A stretch of DNA of 64,000 nt from Phragmites australis (taxonomy: Eukaryota > Streptophyta > Magnoliopsida > Poales > Poaceae). Below are positions 32,015 through 44,514 of the stretch, piece by piece. The stretch lies in assembly GCF_958298935.1 (NCBI RefSeq), contig NC_084943.1, positions 4,164,001 through 4,228,000 on the forward strand, in the 5' to 3' direction. The stretch's first letter is position 1. The number at the start of each line of letters is the position of its first letter. The notes beneath the pieces were generated by a model that had not been told where the DNA came from, made no database searches, and saw only the letters and a list, made by a program, of their open reading frames with translations. The position numbers and the translations under genes were made by a program.

Positions 32015-33450
32015 ATGGCAGGAGAAGCATCAGATGCACAGAAGTGTGTTTTGAGGGAAGAACACAATGGTGTTGAATGATCATCAACAAGCTATTACTG
32101 ATGACTTCGATAAGAAGCTTGCGGAGACAAACACTACATTGCACCGAATTAATGATAGTATTGCTATGCTCAATACACACTTTGATCGAGTGGTTAATCA
32201 GCAACTGAACCATGGGCGTGTGGATCCTCGTAGCGCAGGCCATGAGCAAGAGGAGTCCATCGCAGATGATGAAATTTTGAGGTAAGAACAAGACGCCTTT
32301 GATGCATGGCAACGGGACCGATTAAACTTCAACTGTCAAAGTATGAGAGGTAGTAACTTTCAGGAACATAACCAACGTGTTAATGATGATCCATTTGCTA
32401 AGGTTAAATTTACCATACTATCTTTTGCGGGTGCTTATGATGTTGAAAAGTATTTAGATTGGGAGATGATGGTTGAACATAAGTTTAATGCTCATTTAGT
32501 TCCCGAAGTGCATAGAGTTAGGCAAGCCACTAGTGAATTTAAAGAATTTGCAATTATCTAGTGGAATAGAGTATGCATTGATGGATTAGCGCCTACCACA
32601 TGGAATGCTTTAAAGGTTGCCATGCGTAACAGATTTGTTCCACCCTATTTTATACGTGATTTGCGTAAGAAATTGCAACACTTAAACCAAGGTGATAGAT
32701 CCGTAGAAGAGTATTATCAGGAGCTACAAATTAGTATGTTGCGTTGTGATATTATTGAGGATGAAGAGCTGCAATGGCACGTTTTTATGGTGGGTTAAGG
32801 CGTGAAATTCAGGACATAGTTGATTACAAAGAATATAATAATATTCTTAGATTGTTCCAACTTGCATGTCTGACAGAAAAAGAATTGCAGGGACGACAAC
32901 AGAGGCCAATGAGCAATTTTGGAAGAACGACCACTTAAAAATCAACATTAGGACAAGTCAAAATAGCCATACGTTCAGCTATACGGTCTGCTACCCCCTT
33001 CTCGAGTAGGGTGTGTTCAACAGTAACTTCGACACCGTCGCATGCTCCCGAGGTAAGCAAATCTGTAAGTGTACAAGGTCCAGCCAAGAGTTTTTCTTTA
33101 GTTGCTTCTAGAGGCCGATTGACTGAGATTATATGCCACCGATGCAAAAGAATGGGCCACAACATGAAGGATTGCCCAAGTCAGCGAGCGTACATTGTAA
33201 CAGAAGATGGTGGATATGCAAGTGCTAGTGATGTTGAGGATGAATATGCTCTTGCAGCTAACCATGTAGGTGATGAGGATGGACGTGAGACATATATCGA
33301 CCATGAGGAAGTGTTCGATGCCACTGCCACAGAGGATTGTCGGACCCTCATTGTGCAACGAGTGTTAAGCACTCAAATGGAGCAAGCGGAACAGCTACAA
33401 CGCTACAATTTGTTTCAGATGTTCCTCATAGTCAAAGATTATCGTGTTTG
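32015..33450 (+). pseudogene. Gypsy gag and zinc knuckle
   Basis: Gag starts at ATG 32015 (MAGEASDAQKCVLREE), shifts frame near 32065 and continues VLNDHQQAITDDFDKKL. The capsid-like region follows (DPFAKVKFTILSFAGAYDVE at about 32387, then KYLDWEMMVEHKF, VRQATSEFKEFAII, an in-frame TAG, NRFVPPYFIRDLRKKLQ, SVEEYYQELQ). The nucleocapsid zinc knuckle C-x2-C-x4-H-x4-C is CHRCKRMGHNMKDC at about 33134-33175. Gag packages the element RNA into particles. At least one frameshift and two stops break it. Confidence 0.88.
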
Positions 33451-34200
33451 AGTCATTATTGATGGAGGAAGCTGCAATAACTCAGTAAGTTCAGGTATGA
33501 TCAAGAAGCTTACCTTGCCGATAAGAAACCATCATCACCCTTATCATATTCAATGGTTCAACAACAGTGGTAAGGTGAAGATAATGCAAACAGCTAGGGT
33601 GCATTTTTCTATTGGTTCATACCATGATTGTGTTGATTTAGATCTAGTACCCATGCAAGCATGTTCAATTTTGTTAGGACGACAATGAGAGTTTGATACT
33701 CATGCAACACATCATGGTAGAAGTAATAAGTACACCCCTATGCATAAAGGAAAGAAAATAACTTTTCTACTTTTAACCCCTGTTGAAATTGTAAAATGTG
33801 AACAAGAGATAGCTGAAAATGAGAGAAAAGAGTTTGAGAATGAATTTGAAAATCAGCAAGTAGCAGAAAAAGTTTTTTCACCCAAAAAAGAGAAAGCAAC
33901 AACAACTTCTAAGTCCAATGAAATTAGACTAAAAGGGTGTGTTATGCTTCCTACTAAATCTGATCTTGCTAAAATTTGCGATAATGAGCTACCATGCTAT
34001 GCCTTAATATGTAAAGAGGCCTTAGTTTCACTAGAGAATATATCTATCTCTTTACCTCCTGCTGTTGCTAATCTTTGCAGGAATTTGTGGATGTATTTCC
34101 AGCTAAGGTACCCCCGGGATTACCACCTATTCGAGGGATTGAACATCAAATTGATTTGATTCCGGGAGAAACTTTGCTAAACCATGCAGCATAGTGGACC
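33451..34200 (+). pseudogene. Gypsy aspartic protease and linker
   Basis: VIIDGGSCNNSVSS at about 33451 carries the protease active-site Asp in the DGGS form common in plant Gypsy elements. The fold continues with ARVHFSIGSYHDCVDLDLVP and ACSILLGRQ, then a TGA. A charged linker (CEQEIAENERKEFE) leads toward RT and is closed by stops near 34157. The protease would cut the polyprotein; here the frames are broken. Confidence 0.8.
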
Positions 34201-34245
34201 AACCCGGAAGAGACTAAGTAAATTCAGCGACAAGTCCAAGACCTT

Positions 34246-35111
34246 TTGGACCACAGGTATGTACAAGAAAGTCTTAGCCCTTGTGTTGTTCCCGTTCTTT
34301 TGGTTCCTAAGAAAGACGGTAGTTGGCGTATGTGTGTTGATTGTAGAGCCATCAATAATATTACTATAATATATTGTCACCTTATCCCTAGGTTAGATGG
34401 TATGCTTGATGAGTTGAGTGGTTCTATAATTTTCACTAAAATTGACTTGCGAAGTGGATACCACCAAATTAGAATGGAACTTGGAGATAAATGGAAGACT
34501 GCATTTAAAACTAAGTTTGATTTGTATGAGTGGTTAGTAATGCCTTTTGGGTTAACTAATGCACCTAGTACTTTCATGCAATTGATGAATGAAGTTTTAC
34601 GTGCTTTTATTGGGAGATTTGTGGTGGTTTACTTTGATGACATCTTGATTTACAACAAGTCATATGAACTAAACTTTGATCACTTACGTGCTGTTTTTAA
34701 CGCTTTGAGAGATGCACGTTTGTTTGGTAACCTCAAAAAGTGCACCTTTTGCACGGATCGAGTCTCTTTTCTTTGCTTCGTTGTTACTCCACAGGGAATA
34801 GAGGTGGATGAAACAAAAATCGAAGCCATAAAGAGCTGGCTAACTCTCAAGACTATTACACAAGTGAGAAGCTTTCATGGTCTTGCGGGTTTCTATCGGC
34901 GATTTGTGCGGGATTTTAGCACCATTGCTGCTCCATTAAACGAGTTGACAAAGAAAGGAGTAGTTTTCAAATGGGACCTGCACAAGAAAAAACATTCAAG
35001 TTGTTGAAAGAGAAGCTCACCCATGTTCTATTACTCTAACTCCCTGATTTTGGTAAGACCTTTGAACTAGAATATGATGCTAGTGGGACTAGAATTGGAG
35101 GTGTGCTAATT
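34246..35111 (+). pseudogene. Gypsy reverse transcriptase and start of RNase H
   Basis: A 253-codon open stretch from 34246 with the Ty3/Gypsy RT blocks: [65 protein letters not shown], the catalytic [12 protein letters not shown] (YFDD at about 34630-34641) and [20 protein letters not shown] frame change near 35000 leads to the RNase H start (FELEYDASGTRIGGVLIHEG), where the coding is cut by nested LTR sequence at about 35112. RT copies element RNA into DNA. All YFDD catalytic residues are present. Confidence 0.93.
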
Positions 35112-36232
35112 CATGAAGGAAAACCTTCTTGGTGAGGTCAATCACGTCTTGGCACAGTTGATAATCACGGAGTAGTGGTGTAGTAGTTGTGAGGGTTCTT
35201 GATCTATTCTATTAGGAGCATTTGGATCATCAACGTCGAAGCTCCACCAATCGACGTATCATATTACCTTTTGGAAGATTGGGCAAACGTGCATCAAGTG
35301 GTATCATGATGAGCCCATGGTTCCTTCAGATGCGATCAATACCGCCAATAATCCTCAAATCATACAAGGTCCAATTACAAGACCACATGCACGACAATTA
35401 GACCAACAAGTGAACTCGTTTCTCGCTGTTCATGCTTCCTTAGATGGATTCCAATTACATTTTTGTGATGTTTTATTGCTTAGGAACATGGGAGAAGAAC
35501 CATAACCTTACCTGAATATCACCCCTCGAAGGCCAAGTCTACTCAGACTTGAGGATGAGCTCTAGTCATGGTCGTGGTTGAAGTCATGGTCGTGATCGAG
35601 TCGCGGGACTGCATGTCAGTAAAACGAGCATAACTCTCTCATATGAAGTCCTTTTTAGGCAATCTTGGACATTCTGGAAAGCTTACGACGAGCCCTTTCC
35701 AATGGATATGAGCTCTACCAAATATTCCTTATAGTGTAGTCAGAATTGAATGAATAAGGTGCTGCACCACCATTTTGAACCTAGTTGGGTCTTGTAATCG
35801 TGTTGGGATCGGAGTCCAGATTGTGCACGCATCTTTCCATGGTTGCACAACCCTAGGTCAATATCCTCACGTCCCCCCTATATATACACAGTAGCTATTA
35901 TAGTTTAGGCTGTGATTTGCTTAGATTATTCTATTTTATATAGTTTCGCCGCCTGTTTGGTTTGTGGAATCCCAATTCGAGTACTTAATTGGTAATTAGT
36001 AATATTCAGATTGTATATACATGTTCTTGCTTGTGTTCTCAATTCGCTCATAGGAAAAGCCTTCTTGGCGAGGTGAACCGTGTTTTGGCACGGTTGATAA
36101 CTACGGAGTAGTGATGTAGTGGTTGTGAGGGTTCTCGATCTGTTTTGTTCAGAGCCTTTGGATCATCAACGTTGAAGCTCCACCAATCGACTTATCATAT
36201 TACCTTTAGGAAAATTGAGCAAACGTGCATCA
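35112..36232 (+). mobile_element. nested LTR cluster inside RNase H
   Basis: Composed of the last ~185 bp of an LTR (35112-35296, ending gtgcatca), then ten bases agtggtatca that match the start of a Met-initiator PBS, then a complete LTR (35307-36232, TGATGAGCCC to GTGCATCA). RNase H resumes right after ([20 protein letters not shown] at about 36238), with roughly twenty codons missing compared with the family. Confidence 0.85.
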
Positions 36233-36237
36233 AAAAA

Positions 36238-37733
36238 TTTTATGCTTTAGTTCGTGTGCTTGAAACTTGGCAACATTATCTATGGCCCAAAGAATTTGTT
36301 ATACATTCTGATTATGAATTGTTGAAACATATTAGAAGGCAAGCTAAACTGAATAAACGACATGCTAAATGGGTAGAATTTATTGAGTCTTTTCCATATG
36401 TCATAAAATATAAGAAAGGAAAGGACAATGTGATTGCTGATGCGCTTTCTAGACTATCTAGACGTTATACCATGTTATCTCCACGATATGTGCTGCTGAT
36501 TTAGACTTTAAAGAAGTCCTTGATCATTGTAAACAAGGAAAAACATGGAATAAATATGTGTTGAATGACGGATTGCTCTATCGTGGTAATAAGCTATGCA
36601 TTCCAGCTAGCTCCGTTCGTCTTTTGTTGTTGCAGGAGGCACATGGAGGAGTATTGATGGCACATTTTGGAGCAAACAAGACTGAATATGTGCTAGTCAC
36701 TCATTTCTTTTGGCCAAAGATAAGATGTGACGTCGAGCACTACATGTCACGTTGCACCTCTTGCAATAAAGCTAAGTCTCGTTTAAATCCACATGGCCTT
36801 CACATGTCTTTTCCTGTTCCTAGTGCACATTGGTAGGATATTTTCATGGATTTTGTTTTAGGATTACCTAGGACAAAGAGGGAGAGGGATATCAAATTTG
36901 TAATTATGGATCATTTTTCTAAAATGGCACATTTTATAACTTGTCACAAAAGCGATGATGCTACAAACATAGCTGATTTGTTTTTCAGGGGAATCATTCG
37001 ACTACGTGGAGTATTTAATACTATCGTCTCGGATCGTGACACAAAATTTTTGAGTCACTTTTGGAGATCACTTTGAAATAAATTAGAGACGAAGCTACTA
37101 TTTTCTACTATGTGTCATCCCCAAACCGATGGTCAGATAGAGGTTGTCAATCGTACATTACCGACCATGCTACGGGCAGTTCTAAAGAAGAATTTGAGGA
37201 TGTGGGAAGAGTATTCACCACATATTGAATTTTCTTACAATAGGTTGGTACACTCCACCACCAAGGTAAGTCCGTTCCAGGTAGTGTATGAATTTAATCC
37301 CTGGGCTCCTATTGATTTACTACATTTGCCTACTTTTGAAAGACTTAATTTAGATGCTAAGAAACGTACTGAATTTATTCTTAAGGTGCATGAAACTACT
37401 AAAAAGAATATAGAGAGCATGACTGAAAAGTATAGGATTGCTGGAAGTATATGTAGGAAGGAAATAAAATTTGAACCGGCTGATTTAGTTTGGTTGCATT
37501 TGAGGAAGGATAGGTTTCCAGAATTAAGAAAGTCAAAATTGAGGTCTAGAGCTGATGGACTATTTAAGATAATTGAGAAAATCAATGATAATACATACAA
37601 ATTGGACCTACCTATAGATTTTGGGATTAGTCCCACATTTAACATTTCAGGTCTGAAGCCCTACTTGGGAGAAGAAGAAGAGCTTGAGTTGAGGATGACT
37701 CCAATTCAAGATGGGAGGATGATCAGCCCATGA
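36238..37733 (+). pseudogene. Gypsy RNase H end and integrase
   Basis: After the nested LTRs, RNase H continues ([49 protein letters not shown]). Integrase has the HHCC zinc-binding end (H in EAHGG and MAHFGANK, then CTSCNKAKSR at about 36759) and the catalytic core with D in [12 protein letters not shown] (about 36846), D in [10 protein letters not shown] (about 37029) and E in PQTDGQIEVVNRT (about 37140). The C-terminal part (FEPADLVWLHLRKDRFPELR, DGLFKIIEKINDNTYKLDLP) ends near the PPT. Stops at about 36500, 36835 and 37075 break the frame. Integrase inserts the cDNA. Confidence 0.9.
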
Positions 37734-38639
37734 CTCCTTCAGATACGATCAATATTGTTAATATTCCTCAAATCATACAAGGTCCAATTACAAGAGCACA
37801 TGCGCGACAATTAAACCACCAGGTGAACTCGTTCCTTGCTGTTCATGCTTCCTTGGATGGATTCTTACTAAATTTTTGTGATGTTTTATTGCTTAGGAAC
37901 ATGGGAGAAGCACCACAACCTTACCCGAACGTCACCCCTTGAAAGCCAAGTCTACTCGGACTCGAGGCTGAGCTCTAGTAGTGGTCGTGGTCGAAGTCGT
38001 GGTCGTGTCACAAGATAGCACGTTAGTAAAACGGGCATAACTCTCTCATACGAAGTCCATTTTAGGAAATCTTAGACATTATGGAAAGCTTACGAGGAGC
38101 CCTTTTCAATGGATATGAGCTCGAACAAATGTTTCTTATAGTTTAGTCAGAGTCAAAGAAATAAGGTGCTATGCCACCGTTTTAGACTTAGTTGGGTCTT
38201 GTAATCATATCAGGGTCGGAGTCCAGGTTGTGTACGCCTCTTTCCATGGCTGCACAACCCTAGGTTGACCTCCTCATGTCCCCCTATATATACACAGTAG
38301 CTATCGTAGTTTAGGCTTGAGTTTTGTTTAGATTATTCTGTTTTATACAGTTTCACCGCTTGTACGGTTTGTGGAACCCCAACTCAAGTATTTCATTGGT
38401 AATTAGCAATATTCAGATTGCATCTACTTGTTCTTGCTTGTGTTCTCAATTTGCTTGTAGGAAAAGCCTTCTTGGCGAGATCAACTACGTCTTAGCACGA
38501 TTGATAACCACAGAGTAGTGGTGTAGTTGTTGCGAGGGTTCTCGATCTGTTCTGTTCGGAGCTTTTGGATCATCATCGTCGAAGCTCCACTAATTGACTT
38601 ATCATATTATCTTTCGAAAGATTGGGCAAACGCACATCA
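37720..38639 (+). repeat. Gypsy 3' LTR containing a polyprotein tail
   Basis: TGATCAGCCCATGACTCC to CGCACATCA, 920 bp, directly after the polypurine tract. The first 200 bp are open and encode DTINIVNIPQIIQGPITRAH and then LNHQVNSFLAVHASLDGF. This GPITRARARQL-type basic motif is common at the end of plant Gypsy polyproteins. The same reading is kept in the copies at 29723 and 35307. A TATA-like ctatatatacac lies near 38284. Confidence 0.85.
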
Positions 38640-38935
38640 AGGAGTGGAGCTTGGGGAAGAAGAAACTACTGGACTGGTATGGTCCTTCGATGCCCTGTGC
38701 TGCCAGCCAGGCTTACTAGCCTTAGCATCTCCCTTCAAGTGGGCCCTGGGAGCTAGCCCATGGACCTAGCCTACAAGCTCAACAATACTTCGGCCCATAT
38801 ATGTAGCTGTATCATCTCGTTAAAATGGAAACGTGCATGTCACGGCTGTGACCCACGCGTTGAACACTTGGCAGATGTTAGCTCGGGAAGGTGGGTGTCC
38901 ATGAGGGTATTAAGGTCCAACCGGTTCTTGCATCT
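38640..38935. repeat. dispersed repeat X, copy 3 (right part)
   Basis: Continues copy 3 after the Gypsy target site. It matches 28130-28430 (gagcttggggaagaagaa, gccagccaggct, agtgggccctgggagctagc) and includes the kinase C-terminal block (gaaggtgggtgtccatgagg) at 38885-38910. The match breaks at ttcttgca. Confidence 0.75.
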
Positions 38936-40379
38936 TCCTGGGAGCTAGCCCACAGACTCGGCTTGGAAGCCCAACAGTACCTTGGCCCATGTCTATGACG
39001 CCCCACTAGTCTTAGCCACATGATTTTCCCTACAAAGCTACCAGCCAATGCCTTGTCCGCCTTCCATGTTCGAATACATGTTTGGGAAAATATTGGGTCC
39101 GCCACTGCCTCTAACATGCATGATTAAGCTATGGATATCATATGGTGAAGGTTTGCACCTCTTTGACATGAACTCCCTTTACCCCTTTGCAATGCTAGCA
39201 CTACTAGAGAATTCATTTGTACAAACTGTTCGCAACAACCGTGCGGGACACTTTTTCGAACTGTCTGTGGAGAAGAGTATGTATAAATCAGATTTGTACA
39301 GACATGTTTTGAACCGTCTGTACAAAGATTTGTACAGACGGCTCGTGATTGGAGCCGTCTGTACTATAGATTATCACAGACGGCTCCAAGTTTCAAGCCG
39401 TCTGTGATATAGGAACAATACAGACGACTCTAAGTTTTGAGTAGTCTGTGAACATGGTTCAGTCAGATGGCTCTAGTTTCGAGCCATCTATACTATGAAT
39501 TTGTACAGACTATTATAGGCATAGAACTATCTGTACTGTGCATTTATAGTGTATTGCATTCATATATTACTAAATATAAACTGACATATCAACAAAAAAT
39601 CATTCACAGATCATTTGCATTCAAACAACAACAGATCGAACAACATACACCTATCATACACACAACAATCGAACATCTTCATTCAATGTCACAAAGTTAT
39701 ACACATAAATAGAAGTAAAATATCAATATTACAAATCCTCACAACATTGCAAAGCATTCTTCATTCTTCATTCTTGAGTCAACCCGTGCTTGACAATAAA
39801 CTGACAAATTAGCTTTAGCACACTAAATTAAAAGGAAGTAATGAGTTCATTTGCTTTATTTTCTATATTATTAGCCATAAAGGTGTAATACATCAATAGA
39901 CTGCAAGGTGTAAGAATTTTCAATATATTGAAATAACCAACTTTTGTTGAGTTTACAAACCATAGCTCCTAAAGTTGTCGCGATCATGAAATTCGCTACT
40001 CTCCTTTATGATCTCCGAAAGTATGAAATGAATGAGCCGTTTTTGAATATATATGAGATTGTCCTTCATGAGATTATTTTTAGGAAATTTATATGTGTGT
40101 AAAAAAAATTAAATAGTTAGGCACAACAATGAAAAATACATTTTATTATACTATAATTACACTAACCGGCGGATATACTAGTGGACTAGAGCCAATGATT
40201 TATAGTGTATACTGGCAACATAGAACCCACAGAGGTTGGTGCCCTGCGGCTGCCTATGACACTGCAGGAATTTATGCACGGTACATTTAGTTCTATGGAA
40301 TGCATATTATAACGATAAATTGATGTGCGATGAGGAATTATTGCCAGAAACTTATGTTGGTTGGTTGGTTGCTGAGGGT

Positions 40380-41275
40380 TTATTTCTCCGTACAATCCCG
40401 CCCATCGAAACATACTTCGCGAATGCCCTTGTCAACAAATCTATCATTCGATCCACAGAGAGTGACCATGGCCTCCGCGACGTATTTTTCGACCTCCCTT
40501 GGAGACCAAGTGATCGTTGACCCACATACGACCTGTAGGTCAAGGAATCCAATTCTCGGATTCTCTCTCCTAGCTTCTTGAATCATAAGTCTACACATAA
40601 GAGTAATATAGATGAATGAGCATATCAATGAGTTAGGCGGTTCATTAAGCATAGATCACGATTAGTAACACTTACAATGTCCAGCATCTCACTAGACTGA
40701 CGTCCAACTTGTCAAGACGGTAGAGGAGGAATAAGTCCTCGAAGGTCACGAGGAAGGACCTAGTTGGTTTTAGGAAATGATGCCACTTGTACTTAGCACT
40801 GAAACAAGGAGAAAGATGTTTCTCCTTATGGAACCTCTTCATGTATAGGTCGTGCAAACATGCTTGCCCAGCTCAATTTCTCTAATACTTTCTTGCTTAG
40901 TAACGGCTGGCCTGCCACGTAGGTGTTTTATAGAGGTTCTTCTTCTACCTCCTTGCTCTTGTCCTTCTATTTGCTAGCTCTGCGCTTTCCAGGAGGTGCC
41001 ATTTTGGCGGACTGTTGGCCAGTTTTGTTGTACAATTGTTGTTGCTCATGTGGTGCAGAAGGAGATTTGATCTTCGACGGAGCACAACGAAAAGAGAAGT
41101 CGCTATCATTGTGTAGTAGAGACAGAGGCTGCAGAGGCAGTGGAGGGGCAACCAGTTTTATGAACTTCTTCGGCCACTGGATGAAGGAGTGGATGGCCTC
41201 CCCAAGTGTCCTGACGTCATCCTCTGGGGGAATAGGAAGTGGGGGGGGGGATGTGCAATTCTTGAATTTTTAAGT
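40380..41275 (-). pseudogene. CACTA second gene, Ulp1-protease-like region remnant
   Basis: Minus-strand fragments in order: LGEAIHSFIQWPKKFIKLV near 41200-41150, a linker ending PPGKRRASK, DLYMKRFHKEKHLS with VTFEDLFLLYRLDKLDVSLV RCW at 40857-40680, then an intron-like break, then LMIQEARRENPRIGFLDLQ and WSPREVEKYVAEAM near 40590-40470. These match by eye the second protein of many grass CACTA elements, in which an Ulp1/SUMO-protease-like domain follows this region. The catalytic His-Asp-Cys part is not visible, so the domain is truncated or beyond recognition. Confidence 0.6.
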
Positions 41276-41342
41276 AAATTCATAACTAATTCATTTTTAC
41301 ATATTACATTGCAATATATAGGTACATAACAATCGAGTACCA

Positions 41343-44300
41343 TCATACAACTTTAACAATCAGCTCTTCTTGATGATCAACATGCAGATAGCAAGTGGCC
41401 CCAGTCGGAAGTTGTTCTTCATTAAGGGCGATGCCATCTCCAAGACGGTACTCATCAAATTGATTGTACTCTTCTTCGTCCACGATATTCTCAACTCTGA
41501 CAATCCTTCTTTTTTCTTGAAGGACTATGTGAAGCTTTGGATTTGTTGGGTCTTGCACATAAAAGACCTGGCCAACTTGCTTAGTGAGTACAAATGGTTC
41601 GTCTTTGTATGCAGCACGTTTGAGGTTGACAATAGTTATTCTATACTTGTCTACCTTAACACTTGAGTGCGACCCAACAGTACTGAAAGAGGGGGATCTT
41701 GAAATGTACATAGTCTAGTTCTCAAATCTCCTCTACGTACCCATAGTATGCACAGACCCCATGTTTGTCCTGGAAGGCATCTATGCACACACCGATGTTT
41801 TGTACCATGCTCTTGCTATCCCATGCTCTACTATAAAAAGTGTACCCATTTATGCCGTATACTTCAAACGTCACTACTGTGTGACTTGGCCATCTTACCA
41901 ACCAACCAATATTGTCCTTTGTTGAATATTATTACTGAATTGCGCTGCCAACCAGTTGTTGAAGCTGTGGTTGTGCTATTTTGTGATCCAAGCCTTTGTA
42001 CGGCCTGAATTCTCTTTGTGTAGCATGTCCTTATGCATGTCGATATGTGAGGATATTTCAGTCATGTGTTTCAATATCGTGAAATGGGCTTTAGATAATG
42101 TGGCAAAGTTAACAATGATTGATTTCCTACCTATGGTCCCCTTCCCATCCAATCTCCCCTCATGGAGAGACATTGGCTCACCAATTGGTTTGAGCTACTC
42201 CATGTAATCGATGTAGAACTCAACTACATCTTCGGTTGTGTAACCTTGCCCTTTGGACTATATCGATTTCGTACATACTTCTTGAGAATTCCCATGTACC
42301 ACTCAAATGGGCACATCTGACGTAGGAATACTGGACCTCATATCTTTATCTCTCTCAAGAGGTGAACGATAACATGTACCATTATATCGAAAAATAACGG
42401 AGGAAAGTACATCTCAAGATGACATAGTGTCTTCACCACATTGGCATGTAAAACATCAAGTACTTTGGGATCGATGACCTTCTGAGAAACTGTATTGAAG
42501 AAGTAACGTAGCTTGGTGACTGTGTCTCGGAGATAGGTCAGTTGGATATTTCGAATTGCAACAGGAAGCATATGTGTCATCAACACGTGGAAATCATGGG
42601 ACTTCATGCCAACTAATTTCAAATCTTGCATCAAAACAAGTTTTGAGATGTTGGCGGAAACTTTCGCACCATGCAAGCATCGGCACAATTCAGTTCTCTC
42701 AACCTTTTTTAGATTATAGCAGGCTGGAGGAAGCTTCATTCTACCTTTTTTGAGGGCTCAGGTGCCAACTCGGGCCTAATCTTGAAATCAACCAAGTCAA
42801 GCCTTGAGTTGACGCCGTCCTTCATCTTGCCTGGAATATTAAGTAAAAGACCAACTAAGCTTTCGCACATGTTCTTCTTTACATGCATGATGTCGATGTA
42901 GTGGTGAACTTCAAGGTGCTTCCAATACGGTAGCTCCCACAATATCGATCTCTTCTTCCACATGCCACTAATATTATCCTTAGATTTTTTACTCCTTTTT
43001 CCAAACACAACATCAAGGTCTTTAACCATATTGTGCACCTCTTGACACTGTAGTGCCTTGGACATAAATCTATCTCTCTCGTTCCGTCAAATTGTTCCTT
43101 CATGTTGCGGTACGGGTGATACCTGTTAAGGAACCTACGGTGGCGCATGAACACCGTTTGATGCAAGTGGGGTAGCCACATACTCACGGTACCATCTAAG
43201 AAATGAAGGCACGTCATGTCTACTTGTTTACTCTGGCCCGAAAGGTTATGTAGTGTAGGTGAATCGTTGATTGTGCAGAACAACAGGGTGCGTAGCATGA
43301 AATTCTCTCTTTTGTACGCATCCCATACTTGCACCCCTTCGTTTCATTAATGTTTTTAGATCTTCCACCAATGGTCTTAGGTATACATCAATATCGTTCC
43401 CAGGTTGTTTCGGGTCTTGGATAAGTAGCGACATCATCAAGTACTTCCGCTTCATACACAGCCAAGGAGGTAGGTTGTAAATACTGAGAACAACTAGTCA
43501 AGTGATGTGCCTGCTGCTCATGTTTCCAAAAGGATTCATCCCGTCCGTGCTAAAAGCAAACCTTATATTCCTCGGTTCTGCACCAAAGTGATCAATGATC
43601 ATGTCGATGTTTCTCCACTGGGAGAATCGGTAGTGTGCCTTAGCTTTCCATCTTGTTTGTGGCCCTCCAAGTGCCAGCACAACAATTTGGCCTCTTTTTG
43701 ATTTGCAAACAAACGCTTAAGATGCGAAATTATAGGTAGATAACACATTACCTTAGCAGGAATTCCTTTCTTCACCTCATCATCGTCTGATTGACTCTTA
43801 CACTTGTATCGAGATGCTTTGCACACTGGACATGAATGCAGATTTGATAGATCTTTACGGTACAGGATACAGTCATTCAGACATGCATGTATCCTTTCTA
43901 CATCCACCCCCAATGGACAAAGAACTCGCTTTGCTTCGTATGTGCTTTTGGGTAGCTCGTTTCCATCTGGAAGCATGTCCGGTAAGAGTTCTAATAGCGT
44001 CGTGAAACTCTTGTCTGACAACTTTGTGTATTCCGGTTTGCATCTAGGGAACACCGGCTTCTTCGAGTCCTCAATCAAGCACATATATTTGTTAAAGTCT
44101 TTGAGTACTCAAGTTCATGTCTGCATCGCACAACATCTAGTCCAACCTATCATCATTGCCTAGAGCACCACACTCATCATCATCCGCACTAAATTCCTCC
44201 TCATCTTCTCTTCTTACGCCGACTTCGGGTTCTTCGAGGATACCAAAGTCTTCATGTAACACATTCTGCTCTTCACCATGTTTGGTCCAACACGTGTAGT

Positions 44301-44514
44301 CCAGTTTGAAGCCCACGATCATCAAGTGCACTTGGATCTGTAGGGCTGCGTTCTGTCTAAGAAAGGATCTTTTGTTTCTACAATCGCAACAAGGACAATA
44401 TATAAATTCAACACCCTTCTCCAATCAATCCTCCTCACCAGCTGCCAGAAAAGCCATAACACTATCAAGGTACCCTTGGTTCGTACGAGAACCATACATC
44501 TAGCCACGATCCAT
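41343..44514 (-). pseudogene. CACTA transposase (TNPD/transposase_21) remnant
   Basis: Starts at ATG 44514 with MDRG, a stop, then MYGSRTNQGYLDSVMAFLAA and FIYCPCCDCRNKRSF, the Transpos_assoc domain with its Cys motif. A transposase_21 region follows: VFPRCKPEYTKLSDKSFTTL, LGVDVERIHACLNDC, ILYRKD and HSCPVCKASRYK (44084-43599), EPRNIRFAFSTDGMNPFGNM near 43560, YLMMSLLIQDPKQPGNDIDV at 43445, and YWKHLEVHHYIDIMHVKKNM near 42920 (catalytic-region Asp/His block). Then come LVGMKSHDFHVLMTHMLPVA near 42610 and, after a gap, VFYVQDPTNPKLHIVL near 41570 (DUF4216-like). Several stops and frame breaks are visible. The order matches a nearly full-length transposase, once able to cut the element out at its CACTA ends. 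Confidence 0.9.

Larger units (their letters stand above)
29723..38639 (+). mobile_element. Gypsy LTR retrotransposon with both LTRs
   Basis: Starts TGATGAGCTCATGG and ends ACATCA, flanked by a perfect duplication AGGAG (29718-29722 and 38640-38644). The 5' LTR runs from 29723 to about 30650 and the 3' LTR is 37720-38639. A purine tract aagatgggagga (37708-37719) immediately precedes the 3' LTR. The coding order gag, protease, RT, RNase H, integrase is that of Ty3/Gypsy. RNase H is interrupted by nested LTR sequence (about 35112-36232). The polyprotein tail lies inside the LTR, a layout known for CRM-type chromoviruses, but I do not assign the lineage firmly. Confidence 0.92.
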
